Positions 13,005-26,568 of a stretch of 64,000 nucleotides of DNA are shown one piece after another. Source of the DNA: Paragyromitra xinjiangensis (taxonomy: Eukaryota > Ascomycota > Pezizomycetes > Pezizales > Discinaceae); contig JBCAMK010000003.1 in the NCBI GenBank assembly GCA_038503065.1, positions 1,178,001 to 1,242,000 on the forward strand, in the 5' to 3' direction. Under the pieces are notes generated by a model. It made no database searches, was not told the DNA's origin, and saw only the letters and a program-made list of their open reading frames with translations. The position numbers and the translations under genes are program-made. Position 1 is the first letter of the stretch; each line of letters opens with the position of its first letter.

Positions 13005-16000
13005 TCAACATCCCGCGTACCGGGCATCGCACCGCATGCTATATCCACTATAAGCGGAAGGGGTAGATTGTGTACCTAATTCTCGGCTTGCCGGCGATGA
13101 TAGGATGGTGTGATAATTGCGGGCGATCACTTCTCATGGTGAGCATGAATCAAAACATGCAGTATGGTACGCTGACAAGCAAGCATGCAGAATAGAGAGG
13201 ACGACGTGGTTGTGGGCGCGCGTGCCCGTCTGTGGAGGTTTCTAAGTTCTGGCCAGGGTTTGGTGAACTGCTACTTGCTTGTTCATAAAATAAGGCGGCG
13301 TATTAATAAACGGTGCGGCAATCGCAACGAAAACTGAAAAAAAACGAGGTATCTGGATTGATTTTAGAGACAGCATCAATGACGATCGAGCAATGAGCAT
13401 CGCATATCCCAGCCGTTCCTCAGTTGGGTCGGCTGCAGCCGCTGACCTGCTGCATGCAATCCTCTGGTGCATGGCAAATAAAGTATTCACACTCCTTCTC
13501 CGACTTCTTTATGTCATCTTGGTAGGTATCACCACTGGTACCGTGACACTGTACACTATACATACTGACATGTCATGTCGCTCTACTGGTAGAAGTTTCA
13601 AGGCTGTGCGCTCAACTCGCCAAAGTTCCAGTTTTCCGCGTGAGCATGCGGGGGCGAGGGTGGTGATTTTGGTACAACCACGATGACGACAGCATGTTCA
13701 ATCGACTGAAGTTTACTTTGCGATCGAATAGCAATCCTCGCTTGTCTCAGGGTGGGGATGTTCTCGTGGAAAGTACCTAGCAAGATATAAAGTCTTTCCC
13801 CCCCCTTCAGATATGGCAGTTTGTCAAATGTTTTTCAGGGAAGTATAAGAGAAACAAGGGTTTAAACGGTTAGTAGCGGTGATGTGATACCTCTCGCAGG
13901 GTAAAGGTACCGATAAATGTACCGATACTCTATCTGTATCTTGATCACGAACTCGCTTGGCCGGAAGTTCTTAATTACCAATCTGCAAAGAAACGAAAAG
14001 AAGGCGAGGGGAAGAACATCAGAGGAGGGCTCTTCGCGAAATCCCCCGGGATGCGGTTCCGCGAGATTGGCACTGATGCAATCTCACTCAGAAAAAAAAA
14101 CGAGGCTCAAAAAAGGGTCCGGCCTTCACTTCCATTACCCACCATTTCCGGCAGACGAGGAGGGCGAATCGCTGGCACCCGACATCGCCGCTGTCGAAAA
14201 TCCCTGCATAACTACCGGCTTCTTGAGCGAGGCGCAAGGCACAGATCAACAACGTGATCACAGAGGATCGAAAGTCGCAGCGTCTGTGTGTCTGCATTTG
14301 CTGGGTCAGTGACCCTAGTCTTCCGGATCTAGGGAAGGAAGAAACGAAACTGTTGGTTAAATTCAATCGTCAAGCACTGTGGCTCCAAGGGCTTACTTCT
14401 GTATGTCCCTTTGGCTAAGCCACTCAAGCCGTGAAGTATCAAACAGCCGCCATCAAGCGAACGCTTCTGGCCCTATTTTATCACAACCTAGCACTCGCTA
14501 GATAAGCGGACGGCACAAAGTAACGCATGGAGACTAGGCGCTCTTCTCTTGTAAGCCGCTTTGGCCTTGTTGGATTTGTTCTCGAAATCCCGTATAACAA
14601 GCAAATGTGTCTATACTTAGGCGTTATTGGTCGTTTTTTTTGGTTGCAACAATAATTAACTTCGAGGACTCAGTGAATCAACTCTAGTGGCGGGTCGCCA
14701 AACATGGCGTGTAATCAAGATAGCTTTTATGCGAGGTTTATTGTTGGGGAAAGAGGTGGATTTTGGTGAGTGGATTTAGTACAATTGTGCCCGCTATTTT
14801 GATAACCTAAGAGCACCTGAGGATTCTCTGCCGGCAATGAACTAGGGTAACATGGTTGTACTACTAGGGATCCTGGTGTGAATATGGGACGGCGGACTAT
14901 CTATTTTGTGGATTCACTGTACAAATTATGTGAGATCTGCACTGTTCTTAGAACCAAACGCTGGCACTTTTAATAGAACTTTATGGCGAGTTTTTGTTTA
15001 TTGTGACTTCTTTCAGTCTAGGTGAATTTGTATACATGTAGGTCTTACCTGTTGCTGTTGAAAGCTAGGATGACAACCGACCAGGCAGCCTTACGCCGAG
15101 CATGATAGGACATAGGCGCCACAATAGATCGGCCTTTGATTTAACTATTTGATCCCAATTGGGAGGATATCCCCTTTTAGTTACGATTGATTGAAGGAGT
15201 ACTGGCAACTGCAAAACCCACTTTTGTTTCTCGTCGAAATGTTAGAAGGTTTGGTCTTGGAAGCTGCCCAAATTACAAGTACTGTGAGGACTGCATTGTA
15301 TAGCTATAGTACTGCTTAGATACAGTCTCCGAAACCCACTAGAGTCTTATACATTGCATTGTTGTAGCTAAAGCTACTGGTTAGATGGTTGTACAAGTTG
15401 CCTCTGTTTCGTCTGCCGGATCCTTGTAGCAAATCTATTTGTTCCTCCAACGTCCAGGCAACACCACACTATGGCTAAGCCTTCACGCTGAGAAAAAAAA
15501 ATACACAGGTGACTTTATTCACTTTGGAGATCGAGAGACACATAATCCCCTTGTTCTTTGTATTGAATGGAGGAGTTTTCCAGAGTAATTTTGTACCGAG
15601 GCTTACTTGACCGTTTCTAATGGCATAACCACCAACGTCCAAATTTCGACACTTCCATGACTAATTCATCCTTGGACGTCAACCCGTTGAAGAAACCCAG
15701 CCCAACCCGACCAAACTTCATCCTAGAAACCGGAGACGAAATGGCGTATTCATCTCGCTCCAGCCAAAACAAATGATCTCTTGAAACACTTGTTCCATCA
15801 TAACCCCTCCCCCCAGTTCCGCATCATTCCACGCCTCCTTTGGGATGGAGGCTTGACTGCCGCCTATCAGGTACTGCCATTTGTGCCATTTGCCTGACTC
15901 TAACGTTGTTTTAGATGTTTTTCATGAGAGCTATTCCTTATTTTGACGAGAACCCTCGTCAACATCCGAGTCTTGGCCTTGTGTTTTGGCGGAGCCGATC

Positions 16001-16186
16001 TCGCAGTGCCAGCCGGAAGGCTATGGAGGAAGGCAGCACAGAAAGCCCTGACTATAGCGCCTCAAAACCACATAGTCTGGTGTGAGGTGACCTTACGGCA
16101 AGTTCCATGGTGATTCTCAATGCGCATTGGCTGAGTAGGCAGTTTCTATTATGTTTTCTTCACGAAAAAACCAAAAGCTCAAGGCG

Positions 16187-16193
16187 TATATAA
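16187..16193 (+). promoter_or_regulatory. TATA box of the NmrA-like gene
   Basis: TATATAA about 225 bases before the ATG at 16416. No other good TATA element is nearer on the plus strand. Confidence 0.45.
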
Positions 16194-16415
16194 TCCAGTC
16201 CCCTTCCAACGAACGGACCCCATCTTGTTTTACCCACTGCAGAAAGAAGAGCTAGAGCAACTGAACCGTGCACGGATATTGACTCTCAAATACATAGCCT
16301 TACCACCACTAAGCCAACCCAAGTGCGCACCATTTCCCCGCATTATATCATATCTCTCGTCTTCATCATCTATTACCACTTGTAACTCAGTGGGCTTCAT
16401 CGAATTTCATATATT

Positions 16416-17692
16416 ATGTCTTCATCGTATAGACCAGTGGTGGCAATCGCCGGCCTGAATGGTGCCTTAGGCCAAGCTACTCTTGATGCCCTTCTATCAA
16501 CTCAGTTTGTGTCGAGCTTTCAGCTACCTATAAGAGTTCTAATGAGAACACCAATAAATTTCCAAGGCCCTGTTTATCCAGCTGGAATGGTGAGATATCA
16601 CTTCCACATTGTTATTTTCAATACGTCTTTCTAGCTTTGGCGTTTTTCTTGGTAGTGACTAATATCGAGAGATATCTAGGCCCAATATCTTGGTGTTGAC
16701 TATGAAAACCCGGATGTTCTAGACGATGCATTGGAGAATGTTGATGTTGTCATTAATCTCCTTGGAAGTATGTCGAATGTTCCCTGATTTTTTTCGATTT
16801 TTTTATAAATATGTTTCCCCCGGTTTCATCTACTCCCCCTCGCCCCCCACCTAATTAACGAACACTTGCTCGTTTCGAGTTTACGATTTTGTTTTTTGTT
16901 CAAGCGATCTGGGTCAATGCACATCCTTGGAACAGGCTGAGGCTGACATCTGCGCATTAAGTGTATCCAAGATCGTGGATTAGCCTTGGCGACGCCGCTT
17001 ATCGATGTGGTGCTAAATTATACATTCCTTCAGAATTGTAAGTGATTCCATTAAGTTTCCGGAAAGATATCCGGTTACACATCCAGCATGTGAATCTATT
17101 TTTTATTTTTCTTGCTAACAATTTGAGTAGTGGTCCTGATCATAGGCTTTTTAATTTCCAATCACCATTTGCGTGTAAAGAGGAGCAATCGAAGCGCGCA
17201 CGCGAGGATGGCATCAAGACAGTTCAGATATTCTGCGGCATGCTCATGGAATGGGTCATACCCTCAGGCAGCTGGTTCGGCGTAGACCTTCCAAACCGAC
17301 GAATTGATGCCGTTGTTCCGACGGGTCGCCCAGAGCCCAAAGTATCATTCACGTCAGTTGGCGATGTCGCCCTGGCTATTGCGTCTGTTGCTAGACATAC
17401 GCCAAGCAACCTCCCTGACGTGATCCATATTGCCGGTGACTCCTGTACCCTGAGACAGCTGGGGGAGTACTGGGAGAGCCTTACGAGAGCAAGGGTACAT
17501 ACAGCAACAACGGACCTGACTTCCTTCAAGCAATCCGTACTTGAGAGAAACTCTTCGAATGTCGCCCATTATTACCGATTAGCTGCTGGAGAGGGGATGT
17601 TGGATTATAGCACAAAACATGCGAATGTTTGGCTCAGTGCTGGAGTACAATGGCAGTGGAAAAGCATCCAGCAACAAATAGCCGGTAAATAG
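16416..17692 (+). CDS. NmrA-like NAD(P)-binding Rossmann-fold protein
   Basis: Four exons: 16416-16589, 16680-16767, 16962-17037 and 17131-17692, in total 299 aa with consistent phases. The N-terminal dinucleotide motif is GLNGALG (residues 13-19) in VVAIAGLNGALGQATLDALL. Exon 2 gives DVVINLLG; exons 3 and 4 together give GAKLYIPSEFG, a hallmark of the NmrA/isoflavone-reductase-like atypical SDR group. The family includes redox-sensing regulators without catalysis and true reductases; I cannot tell which this is. Exon 3 is the least certain part: its acceptor (ATTAAG) is weak, and intron 2 is unusually long at 194 nt. However, the spacing from LLG to DAA..GAKLYIPSEF fits the family. No pathway partners are adjacent. 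Confidence 0.75.
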
Positions 17693-20600
17693 TCTAGCCT
17701 AATCTTTAGTTTTTCCTTTCTCTCCTTCCTCTTCTTTTTAGAAATCCTTTAATTTCCCTTTTGTTTCCTTGATATTTACATCTTGCATATTAATTAGCGT
17801 GAAATTTCCCTTTTTTCTTTCTTTGATAGTATCATGGTTATCTCGAGTCTTGTAGCTAAACGGTGTGTGTCAGCGAATCAGCCCTTGCGAGTTATTACCC
17901 AAGAAAGGTCAATATCTGAAACCAGAGTAGCGAGGGGGAAGGGGTGGGAGATTAAAGTGGCATTGACGAGGCAGAGTTTAGTGCGGGGCAGAGATGGATA
18001 GAGGGGAGGGGAGGTGCAGAAAGCATTACAGGGAAGGAGCTGTTGCAACGACTAATGCAGTGTCAGTGATAGAATTGCAGGAATTATCGGCGATGCAGAA
18101 AGGTCACAGGGACACCTACGGGAATAGGCCGAAGATGACGATCAATTAACGAATACTAAGAAGTACGATACGACCGATACAATACTACTAACATTAGAAT
18201 ATGGCAGATTATAGATTATAGATTTTTAGGCGTTTTTACTATGGGATGGGGGATATAATAGGGCATTCTGGGCTCCCAGACATTAGAGAGGGAATAGTGG
18301 GTTTATCTGGTTAATTTTTTTAGTTTGGCAGCAGCAGGAGTAGAGGTTGTGTTTTGATTTCTGTTTTTCTTTGCATTACTGTCGAGTAGACCTTAATAGA
18401 TTTCTTTCTTCAATAGAACCATGTGTTATTCATCTAAACGAACATATCATTCCAACTTGATATTCTGATTTTCATCTCCGCCACCGCACGAGCACCCAAA
18501 GGATCCTACGGGCTAAAGAGTTCCTATCTTTAAAAATTTTGATTCTGTGTTTTGATGTCCGCATGACTGGCTTGTAATAGACCGGGCTGTGTTCGCTCGC
18601 TTGCTCTCCCATCATATCGAATGTTCTCGGCAACAACATCATATACAGACAACTGAGGCTCCCACTCTTAACCCTACCAAAATCTTGATCAAAGTTGTCT
18701 CAGACCCAAACACCGATTCGTATTTTAGCGTCCATAACTCGCTGATGTCTCACTGTAAAGCTGACGCTAATTGTGGCGGCGTTGTGGCGGCGGGAAGAGA
18801 CTATCAAGGTTAGGGAAGCAGCGTAAGAACGCATAGGTAGTATAGGCTCCAGGATATCCCACTTCTTTCGTCGTCGATAACGATGTGACGTACATAATAA
18901 TGAGAATCGGAAGGTGATGGAGGTTTTAGGATCCCTGACTGGTCCGTGCACGCATTGGCCGTTGAGGCTTATGGAGGCTCTCGTGCGACCAACTAACCAC
19001 ATCTAACATTGGCTTTAGCAACCACCAGCAGCCAGGATCCCCACAAAAAACAGGATCGAAGATATTTTTTTTACGCGGGGTTGTGGAAGCGAGCGAGAGT
19101 ATGGGTTTTAGTTCGCTAGAAGGCGCAGTCGGAAGGAGATAAGAGCGTTGATTTTGGGCTTAGACAACGCGGGATCGTTCTAATTAAGCACGTCGTGAAA
19201 AGAGTATCGTTCAACCTTGGGCTTCACCGCTAAGATGATCGATTTTAAAGGGTAAAAATAAACTTTGTGGTTTCAGGGTGTTTCTTTTTTTGGTACCCGT
19301 ATTTCTAGTCAAAAGTGATGTCACCTGCGCCTCGTTATATCCCCAGTTAATATATTCTCTGTAGTCATAGACTTGATACTTGTGAGTAAGAGAGGGGATG
19401 ATTGAAGAGAGATATTTGATGGCATTCGGAGTTTCCCGGGGAAATAATGAATCCATTGCATTTGACGCAGAGGAACGGAACATGTTGGCGACTAGCACAT
19501 ACTCTTCGAGGATACCGAAGGAATTACTTCAGGAAAACTAGCGAATTGAAACCCACTAAAGTCAACCGAGAGAAAACAGAAAGAAGTCAGGTCTCGTATT
19601 GCTCTTTGTCAGTGTCCCGAAAAACCAAAAGGGCTCGACGAGACTAAAATGCATAAACGAACGATACTCCAATGTGTGTAGCGCCGTAGTATAGGTATTA
19701 CATTAGTGAAGGGCACTCAAGAGAGAACGATTTTCATTCCTTAGGGGGTGCACACTAGTGTTGTACAACTATAGTAGGTGGCTAACTAGACACCTAATAT
19801 ACCTGCCGGGTAAACCCGATCATTGATCCAGAAACACATAATTATCTCGACACACCCGCCCAGGTACAAAATAAGGATCAGATGAAACGTCTTGCGAACC
19901 CAGGGACTGAAGGAGGATCACAATGGCTAAATAAATAAGTATCTGGTTCCTGACATCTCTTAACCCAGGTTAGCTCCTATTTGTACAGCATGATCACCAA
20001 CTTCCCAAATAAACCACCCTTGTTAGGCGCCGCATAGCCCAACATCGACCGTCTGGACCAATAACCACCCTCCACCATCTCAACGAAGCTCCCCACTACT
20101 GCAAAATACAACTAAACGGAACCAGACTCTCTCCACCTCCCCAACTGCGCCGCAATTACGATTTCTTGCTCCAAAATCTTGCATGCACGCATCGTATGCA
20201 TGTTTTGCAAGATGAGATCCGAAGATAGTACACTGCAAGACTTGCGTAAGATTCGAAGCTAAACGAACCGCGCATCGGGAAAGATGGAACCCGTCCGTTG
20301 TTAATTTAAACGAACGCTCGAGCGTAACAGACAAATGAATGTAACGCGAACTCTGAAACCTCAACGTCTTAAGCACAAGTGGAAATGATTATTGCGCTTT
20401 GCGAATAGGCGCCAAAATACGTAGACCACACAATAATCCCCCTAGCCTGGGTATCGATTCTTTGATCAATTCGAATCTTCGATTTTAATATTCCATTATA
20501 AAAACACGCCGAATACGCCTCCCTATAAAAGAGAGCCGCGTGAAAATAATTTAGAAATCTCCTGTAAGAAGAAATACAGATCAATAGTATAAAATAGGTC

Positions 20601-20813
20601 TTAATGGAAACGAAAAGGGATTCAACGGCTTTAAAGTCGATAAATGATATAAATGATAACCCCAAACTTAAAAAAGGAAGAGAAAAAAAAACACGACCAC
20701 CCCAATAATGCATCTTACAAAAGGAAATAACCGTTAAAAAAAAAGAACACCACCCGCTTTTCCAAACCCCTTCCATCATTCTTTCATTCCTTCATAATGT
20801 CCCCTTGCACACT
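17693..20813. other. Convergent intergenic region
   Basis: Lies between the 3' ends of the NmrA-like gene and the large adenylation-domain gene. It is AT-rich and T-tract rich after 17700. Open frames of 95 aa (19211-19498, minus) and 136 aa (20369-20779, minus, hydrophobic) show no recognisable family. The second lies in the 3' UTR of the adenylation-domain gene. Confidence 0.5.
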
Positions 20814-23800
20814 CTATCTCGCTGTCCCATACTGCAATGCATCTCCATCGTTCAGTTTCATATGCATTATCGCCTCCGTTGGGTACGTCTCATAATCGCC
20901 ATGCGACCTCTCCGTTCCACCCGCCCCAACAACCATCAATGGCCTTGAGGCTCCCTCACCCCCACCTCCGTACGATGATGCATGTGACATCATCGACATC
21001 CGCTTACTGCTTTTCGGCGGCGGTGTCGGCTCAGCCGTGCTTGTTGCTATCCCGTATCCATTATGTACATTATCGTCTGCCCACTGGTGATGATGTTCGC
21101 TTTGCCCTTCATTGATTGTTGGTGATTTTGTACTGTAGTGTGTTGGGAGCTCAACAGGGGAGTTGATCTCGTTATCGGCCAACTCTATAGGGAAATTAAC
21201 GTTAATAAGAGGTGGCTTCTCATTAGCGAGCGGCGTCTCTTGGATGGTCGGCGGCTGACCCCCCATCCCATCCGAGTTGTCATGATGATTGTCTGTGTCG
21301 CGGATGCCGAATTGTGCTATCGTCCGCATTTTCCGTGTCACCCACGATGCCAATATCTTCCCCCGTTGCTTCTCGCCTAGCCTCGATCGTGGGAAATCGT
21401 TCTTGGCTACAAACGCAACGATATCCACAACCAGCTGATGTTCGTCCAAAATTGAATTGACGATGACTGGCACCATAGACGCCAGATACGACTTAACCCT
21501 CACTTCCACCAGTACCACAACAAGCCCACCAGCTTGAAATACCGCGCTTCCACCAGGCACAATATTCCGATGACATCTCTCAACTGAATACTCGATATCC
21601 ATCGGGAAATGACTCAGCCCATTAACCTCAAAAGTCTCCCCGATACCACCGAGCACAAACAATAGCTGCATCTCAACCTGGGCTCCTCCTGGCCCAATAG
21701 GTCTCGAGACAGTATGCAAGAATCCCAGATCTCCCGTGCGAACATATGTATTCCGCGAGTCTCCATCTACTGTCTTTCCATTGAACCTCTCCACATCAAA
21801 GGGATCCTTCGAACCGTAGAAAGTCTTAACACACGCCTCAGACTCAACCCAGATCTCGCCGTACTCGCCCGTATGGCAGAGCATGCACGTTTCCGGGTTG
21901 ACAATTGCCACTTGAGTAGATACCGGCACCATACCAGAATCTTGGACAAGAAGAGCATTAGGTAGTGTCTCCGGATCGACGGGATATACCAATCCTTTCC
22001 TGAGTTCCTTCGGATCAAGCCATAATTCTATAGGTTCGATACACATGTATGACCGTGAAGCGATCATGGGATTGAGCACGTGACTGTATATAGTGTTGAT
22101 AGCAGTCCGGTCGAGCCCAGCCCCGGCAAAGTGTAATCGGACTTTCTGGACTATCCATAAAGTCAGCACCCCATACTAAAAGTAGTATTTTAGATCAAGT
22201 CCAACTCACAAATATCCGGTCTCGGTCTCCCTTCACACGAAATCATCATGTTCTTCAGTTCATGCAGCGTAAATCCCTTCGCAGGCATGCTGCTAATAGC
22301 ATGATCTAGCATCTGCGGCGTCGCATATGTATCCTTAATCTTATACCTCGATAGCGTAAGGAATAGACTCAGTGGATTCTGTGCAAAGTCTACTGGCGAA
22401 ACCAGATACGTCGGCGCTCCTATAGAAGGGAATCAAGGAAATCAGAAATGCCCGAGTGCGAACCCATGATGTAAAGACCTTGCCCTCGAAAAAGAGGGTA
22501 AGAACTCACCGACAAACACTCCCATCAACAAACTATACACGAACCCAACCCCGCTCGTGCTTCTAACGCACCCCACCACTGGCCTACTACTCGTCATCTG
22601 ACAAGTCTCCTTCATAACTTTACAAATCCCCATAATTGTATCATGGCCCAACCCAACAGCAATCCGTCTCTGATCCGGTGTCCAATAAGTCCACACCAAC
22701 GCCAACCACCCAGGCTGTACCCACGCCGGATTCATCGTAAACCCAAGGTCCCTACACCCAATATTCTGCTTCGGCGGTTTCGCCGTATTGTGGATCGGGG
22801 GCATGGTGATTTTCAATATGGTCGCGGACTGCTTCATGTGTGTGCTCAGCGGTTTGGTTTTGAGAAGGTGGTCAACCTCAGTGTTAACCAAGATAGCCTT
22901 GACCGAGAAGTCTGCAATCATGTGCAATAGCGCAGGTATATCCTCTGGGAGACGATTTTGGTCGAGCGGTGCGAGAGGGATAGCGACAACACCAAGACAG
23001 AAACAAGCATGGATGGCGTAGACAAAGTCTTCACTATGAGTGTAAATTAGAATGACGTGGTCGCCTGACTTGATCTTCCATTTATTCTTCATCATTGCCG
23101 CAACAGCTGCAATCTTCGTATCCAGCTTTTTCCATGTCACACCTTTACCCTCTTTTCCCCGTGTATCAATTGTGCAGTAACTCAACTCCTCAGATTGCCG
23201 GGCTACGCGCCACTGCAGTAAGTCCACAATAGACGAAAAGTTAGTCAACGGTGTGCTCGTCCGATCATCAATCACCACCTCGCGATAATCAACCCCCGAG
23301 TACTGCTTTTCCTGTCCCATGAGTATCTCCTGCCTCGTTTGCGTCGCCAATGGACTCCAAATACCCCCCGTTGGATCAATCCCAATCGGTAGATTCAACA
23401 CAGCCCTATGGACTCCGAATTTCACATGCACGCATGGCAGTGTGCCGGCATCGAATTCCTTGCGGCAGAGCATATTCCCAATCTCTTTTCGTCCGTTTTT
23501 GAGTACCCTCGGTAGCGTATTCGGCGCGGTGATCATAACGCAGTATACGCGGAGGTGGTGTTCCTCTAGCAAAACGTCCATACATCGTTCCGAAAGCTGG
23601 TCAAGCAACGCAATATCGAGTTGCCGAGCTACCCCGCCAGCCGCAGTCGGCGCAGTGGAAGCAGCTTGCGATTCAAGAAGGATAATCGGGAGGTGCTCAT
23701 CATTAACAAAAACATCGAATGCCGAGCTTCATTTCAGTCAGCTCCATCTCCGAACCCTAACCCACACAAATACCCCCACCCCCGATGGGACCAAGGAGCA

Positions 23801-26568
23801 GAGGGAACATACCAATCAAAGATTTTCGGAATATTCCTCATGATACTCACAACCAAATGCTGCACAAAAAAGCACCTAAACTCCTCTCTCCCCTCAATCT
23901 CCCCACCATCCACCCACTCGACCTTCTGCCTCAACCGATCCTCATACAGACCTAACACGAAGATTTTCCCCTCAATCACACACCCAAGCAAGCCTGTCCT
24001 CAAGAACTCCAGATCCAGGCTGACGGGGTGAGGATTCCCTTCCTCGAATTTATACGGTCTCGCATGGAAAATACTTTCTGTCTGCTTTGGCAGTGCCCAG
24101 AACCCACCGCTCAAACTCGGCGAATCAACCCAGATCTCGCCAATCACATTCGGACTACACAGCAGACTCGTCTCGGGATCTACAACTGCCAGTGTTGCAT
24201 CAGGAATCGGATACCCGAAAGTACCAACCCGTACAGTCCCCGGATCACCCGCACGTTTCTGCGCCTCTTCACCAATCGCCAACACAACCACATCGTTCGT
24301 CTTCAACATCTCCTTGTCTAGCAGTACCTCTGCAAGCTCTGCCACCTTCTTACCAGTGTCCCGTGTGATCCCACCAGAAAGCAGACTTGAATATCCGTTA
24401 ATACCAACACCGGGCTTCTCATCCTCATCCGAATGGTCAGAGTGCTCGGACTCTTCTTCCTCAGGCCGTGATAGCGCGCATCCCATGCGTTCCTCGCCGC
24501 CGAGCCAGTCGCGCATCGAGATGACCATGCCACCGTGTTCGGGCAGACACAGCATTGGTGCGACGACATCGCGCGCGCGGGTGTTGCCGAGCGGGCGGAG
24601 CCAGCGGTCAGCTAGGATCTCGTGGAATTCGGCGTCGACCGTGAGAGCATCGATGAGCATGAAGCGGATGGCGGAGAAGTCAACGGTAAGCTTTTTTTGG
24701 TAGTTTCGAGTGACCATGGGTTCGTTCTGGTAGTTGTAGGCGACAAGCTTCAGAGCTGGGTAGTCTGCTAGACAAAGAGTAGCCTTGTAACGAGTGATAA
24801 CATTTGCGTAGAGACCGGGAGTGGTCGCAGTTGCTTGTGAAAGCCACACGGTGGTTTGGCCACCATAAACAGCGAGAAGCACACCGAATATCATACCAAT
24901 GCCGTGGCGGGGGTCAAGGTATGATACAAGCGTCTCGCCCATTGCACGTCCGGACATGGGACGGCCGGCTTTGTCACGGAGGGACGGATGAAAAGTGTCT
25001 TTTGAGGTATCGGCAGGGACTGTGATTATGATCGCAGAGAGGCAACCCATCTGGTGCATAATGGTGCGATGGGACATGACCACCCCCCGTAAGTCACCTG
25101 TCGGACTACGTGAGAAGTCGATGTAGGCTAGATCAGGAACCTGCAGTGGTGGAATATCATCCTTGCGCTTTGGATGAAAGCTGCCAAATTCATTTGTTTT
25201 CCACCACTCTACACCACGAGGCCATGATAATTTCTGAGTTGTGAGGTCGCGCTGAAAGACCTTGAGGTTGTTATCAGTAGTGAGGGCAAGATGTGCCTGT
25301 GTAGATGTGAGGATGAAATTGAGCTTATGATAGTCATCAAGAGCATTAATGGGGACCGCAACAACACCCGCAATGAAGCACCCGAGAAGAGCCACAGCAA
25401 ACTCGATCACTTCAGTGTCGCGGTAGACTAGAGCGACGCGGTCACCACGGTATAGGTTTGACTTATCACGAATCACCTGTGCGACTTTTTCAGCACGGGA
25501 TGCGAGTTTTTCCCATGAGATGGCTGCCATCTCTTTACCCTTAGTATCAAGGACTATATAAGCATGCTGTTTTGGGTTCGTTTTAGCTCTATGCCGAAGA
25601 ACTGACGCCAGATTATCGAATTTGGACATTGGGATATTCGTATTATGCGGGTCATACACGGCAAATGGCACATCCCGAGGTTCGAGCGGTAGCATATAAT
25701 TTACCGCTCCCGGTGGTGGAAGGTCTGCCGCGGAGAGCATGGGCGGGGGAACAGCCGCGGAGGGTGAGAGCGGCATCCCAGTGTCGGTAGAATACCGATT
25801 CACCATATTCTGCGTATAGTTATTATCTGGCTGCTTCGCTTCTCCTGCATAGCCCTGTGCCGTAAAGTCTGAAAAGTATCCCGCCATTGTATTTTCCCTC
25901 GGACTCGTTTCCCCGCCATCCCCAGACCCATATGCTGGTGGTTGGGAATTGGTGTAGTCGTAGACAGGTTGCTGCGGCGGGCTGTAGGTGTATGAGTCCC
26001 GTTGACTCTGCGTAGGTATTGGTGCATTCCCGGAAGTTGAGCTCGAGTTTCGGACATGCATGCTGGGCGCCGGAAGCGAGATTGAGGCTTCCCGGGATTG
26101 AAGATTGAATTGCGGGATTGTGTTATTCGAGCTACTGCTACCTCCAGCATTCCGGAGGTGCTGTGGAGCTAGTGGGTGGATGTAGCTTTGTCTCTGCCCT
26201 CCTCCACCCCCTCCACCGTCACCCCCGCCAGCTTCCCAACCCTGGTTCGACGATAATAATGTTGACGCTCTGCTTATACTGTAGTGTCCTAATGTTATTG
26301 GTGGCTGCTGCGATTCAGGTCGCATAGACATTGATCGCGGAGAATTTTGAGAGCCAGAGTCAGTCCTTGCGAACGGCGACGCGGAGCTGGAGCGCGCTTG
26401 GAACGAGTGACGAGATGGTCCGGAGGAGCCTGGTGATGGTGATTCTTGTAAGTTGTATTGAGCGAGGAGGAGGGTTCGACGTTTCTGGTACCCTTTCTGT
26501 GTTATGTCGCCTTCTTCAAGCTCAGATTCGAGGGCTGCGAGACGGGCTTGGAGCTCGGGGTCTTCCAT
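20814..26568 (-). CDS. DIP2/Mug62-type protein: DMAP1-binding domain plus two AMP-binding domains
   Basis: Minus strand exons 26568-23813, 23726-22510, 22419-22210 and 22150-20814 join to 1839 aa without a frame error. Residues 1 to about 45 form a DMAP1-binding domain (LQARLAALESELEEGDITQ). A disordered region rich in Ser, Gln and Pro follows (about 50-290). Two tandem acyl-adenylate-forming domains then run to about residue 1700. In the first, the A3-like loop reads FSRSPTGDLRGVVMSHRTIM; the corresponding part of the second (WTYWTPDQRRIAVGLGHDTI) is degenerate. The family is the fungal counterpart of animal DIP2 and of proteins named Mug62 or CPS1-like in fungi. In DIP2 a role in diacylglycerol/fatty-acyl metabolism has been reported; the substrate here is unknown. 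The C-terminal 140 residues are low complexity. There are no NRPS carrier or condensation domains. Confidence 0.88.

Larger units (their letters stand above)
12622..16415. other. Divergent intergenic region
   Basis: 3.8 kb between the starts of ALO1 (-) and the NmrA-like gene (+). A GCATC microsatellite lies at 12986-13004. The stretch 14400-15900 is AT-rich. A 70-codon open stretch on the minus strand near 15617-15834 has coding-like composition but no start, acceptor or known family, so it is not called. Confidence 0.5.

Noticed and set aside
13917..14312. 131-codon open frame on the plus strand
   Set aside because: No family, no splice partners, basic low-information composition; the opposite strand is also open.
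15617..15834. Coding-like stretch on the minus strand (contains LFWLERDEYAISSPVSRMKF)
   Set aside because: About 70 codons, with an in-frame stop just upstream, no clear acceptor or start, and no recognised family. It could be an exon of an unrecognised gene but cannot be supported.
16983..17010. Alternative frame reading LATPLIDVVL in the NmrA-like gene
   Set aside because: It resembles a family motif, but the spacing to GAKLYIPSEF would be too short. The chosen frame (LGDAAYRCGAKLYIPSEF) has the right spacing.
19211..19498. 95-codon minus-strand open frame
   Set aside because: No family, no promoter or intron context; length is within chance.
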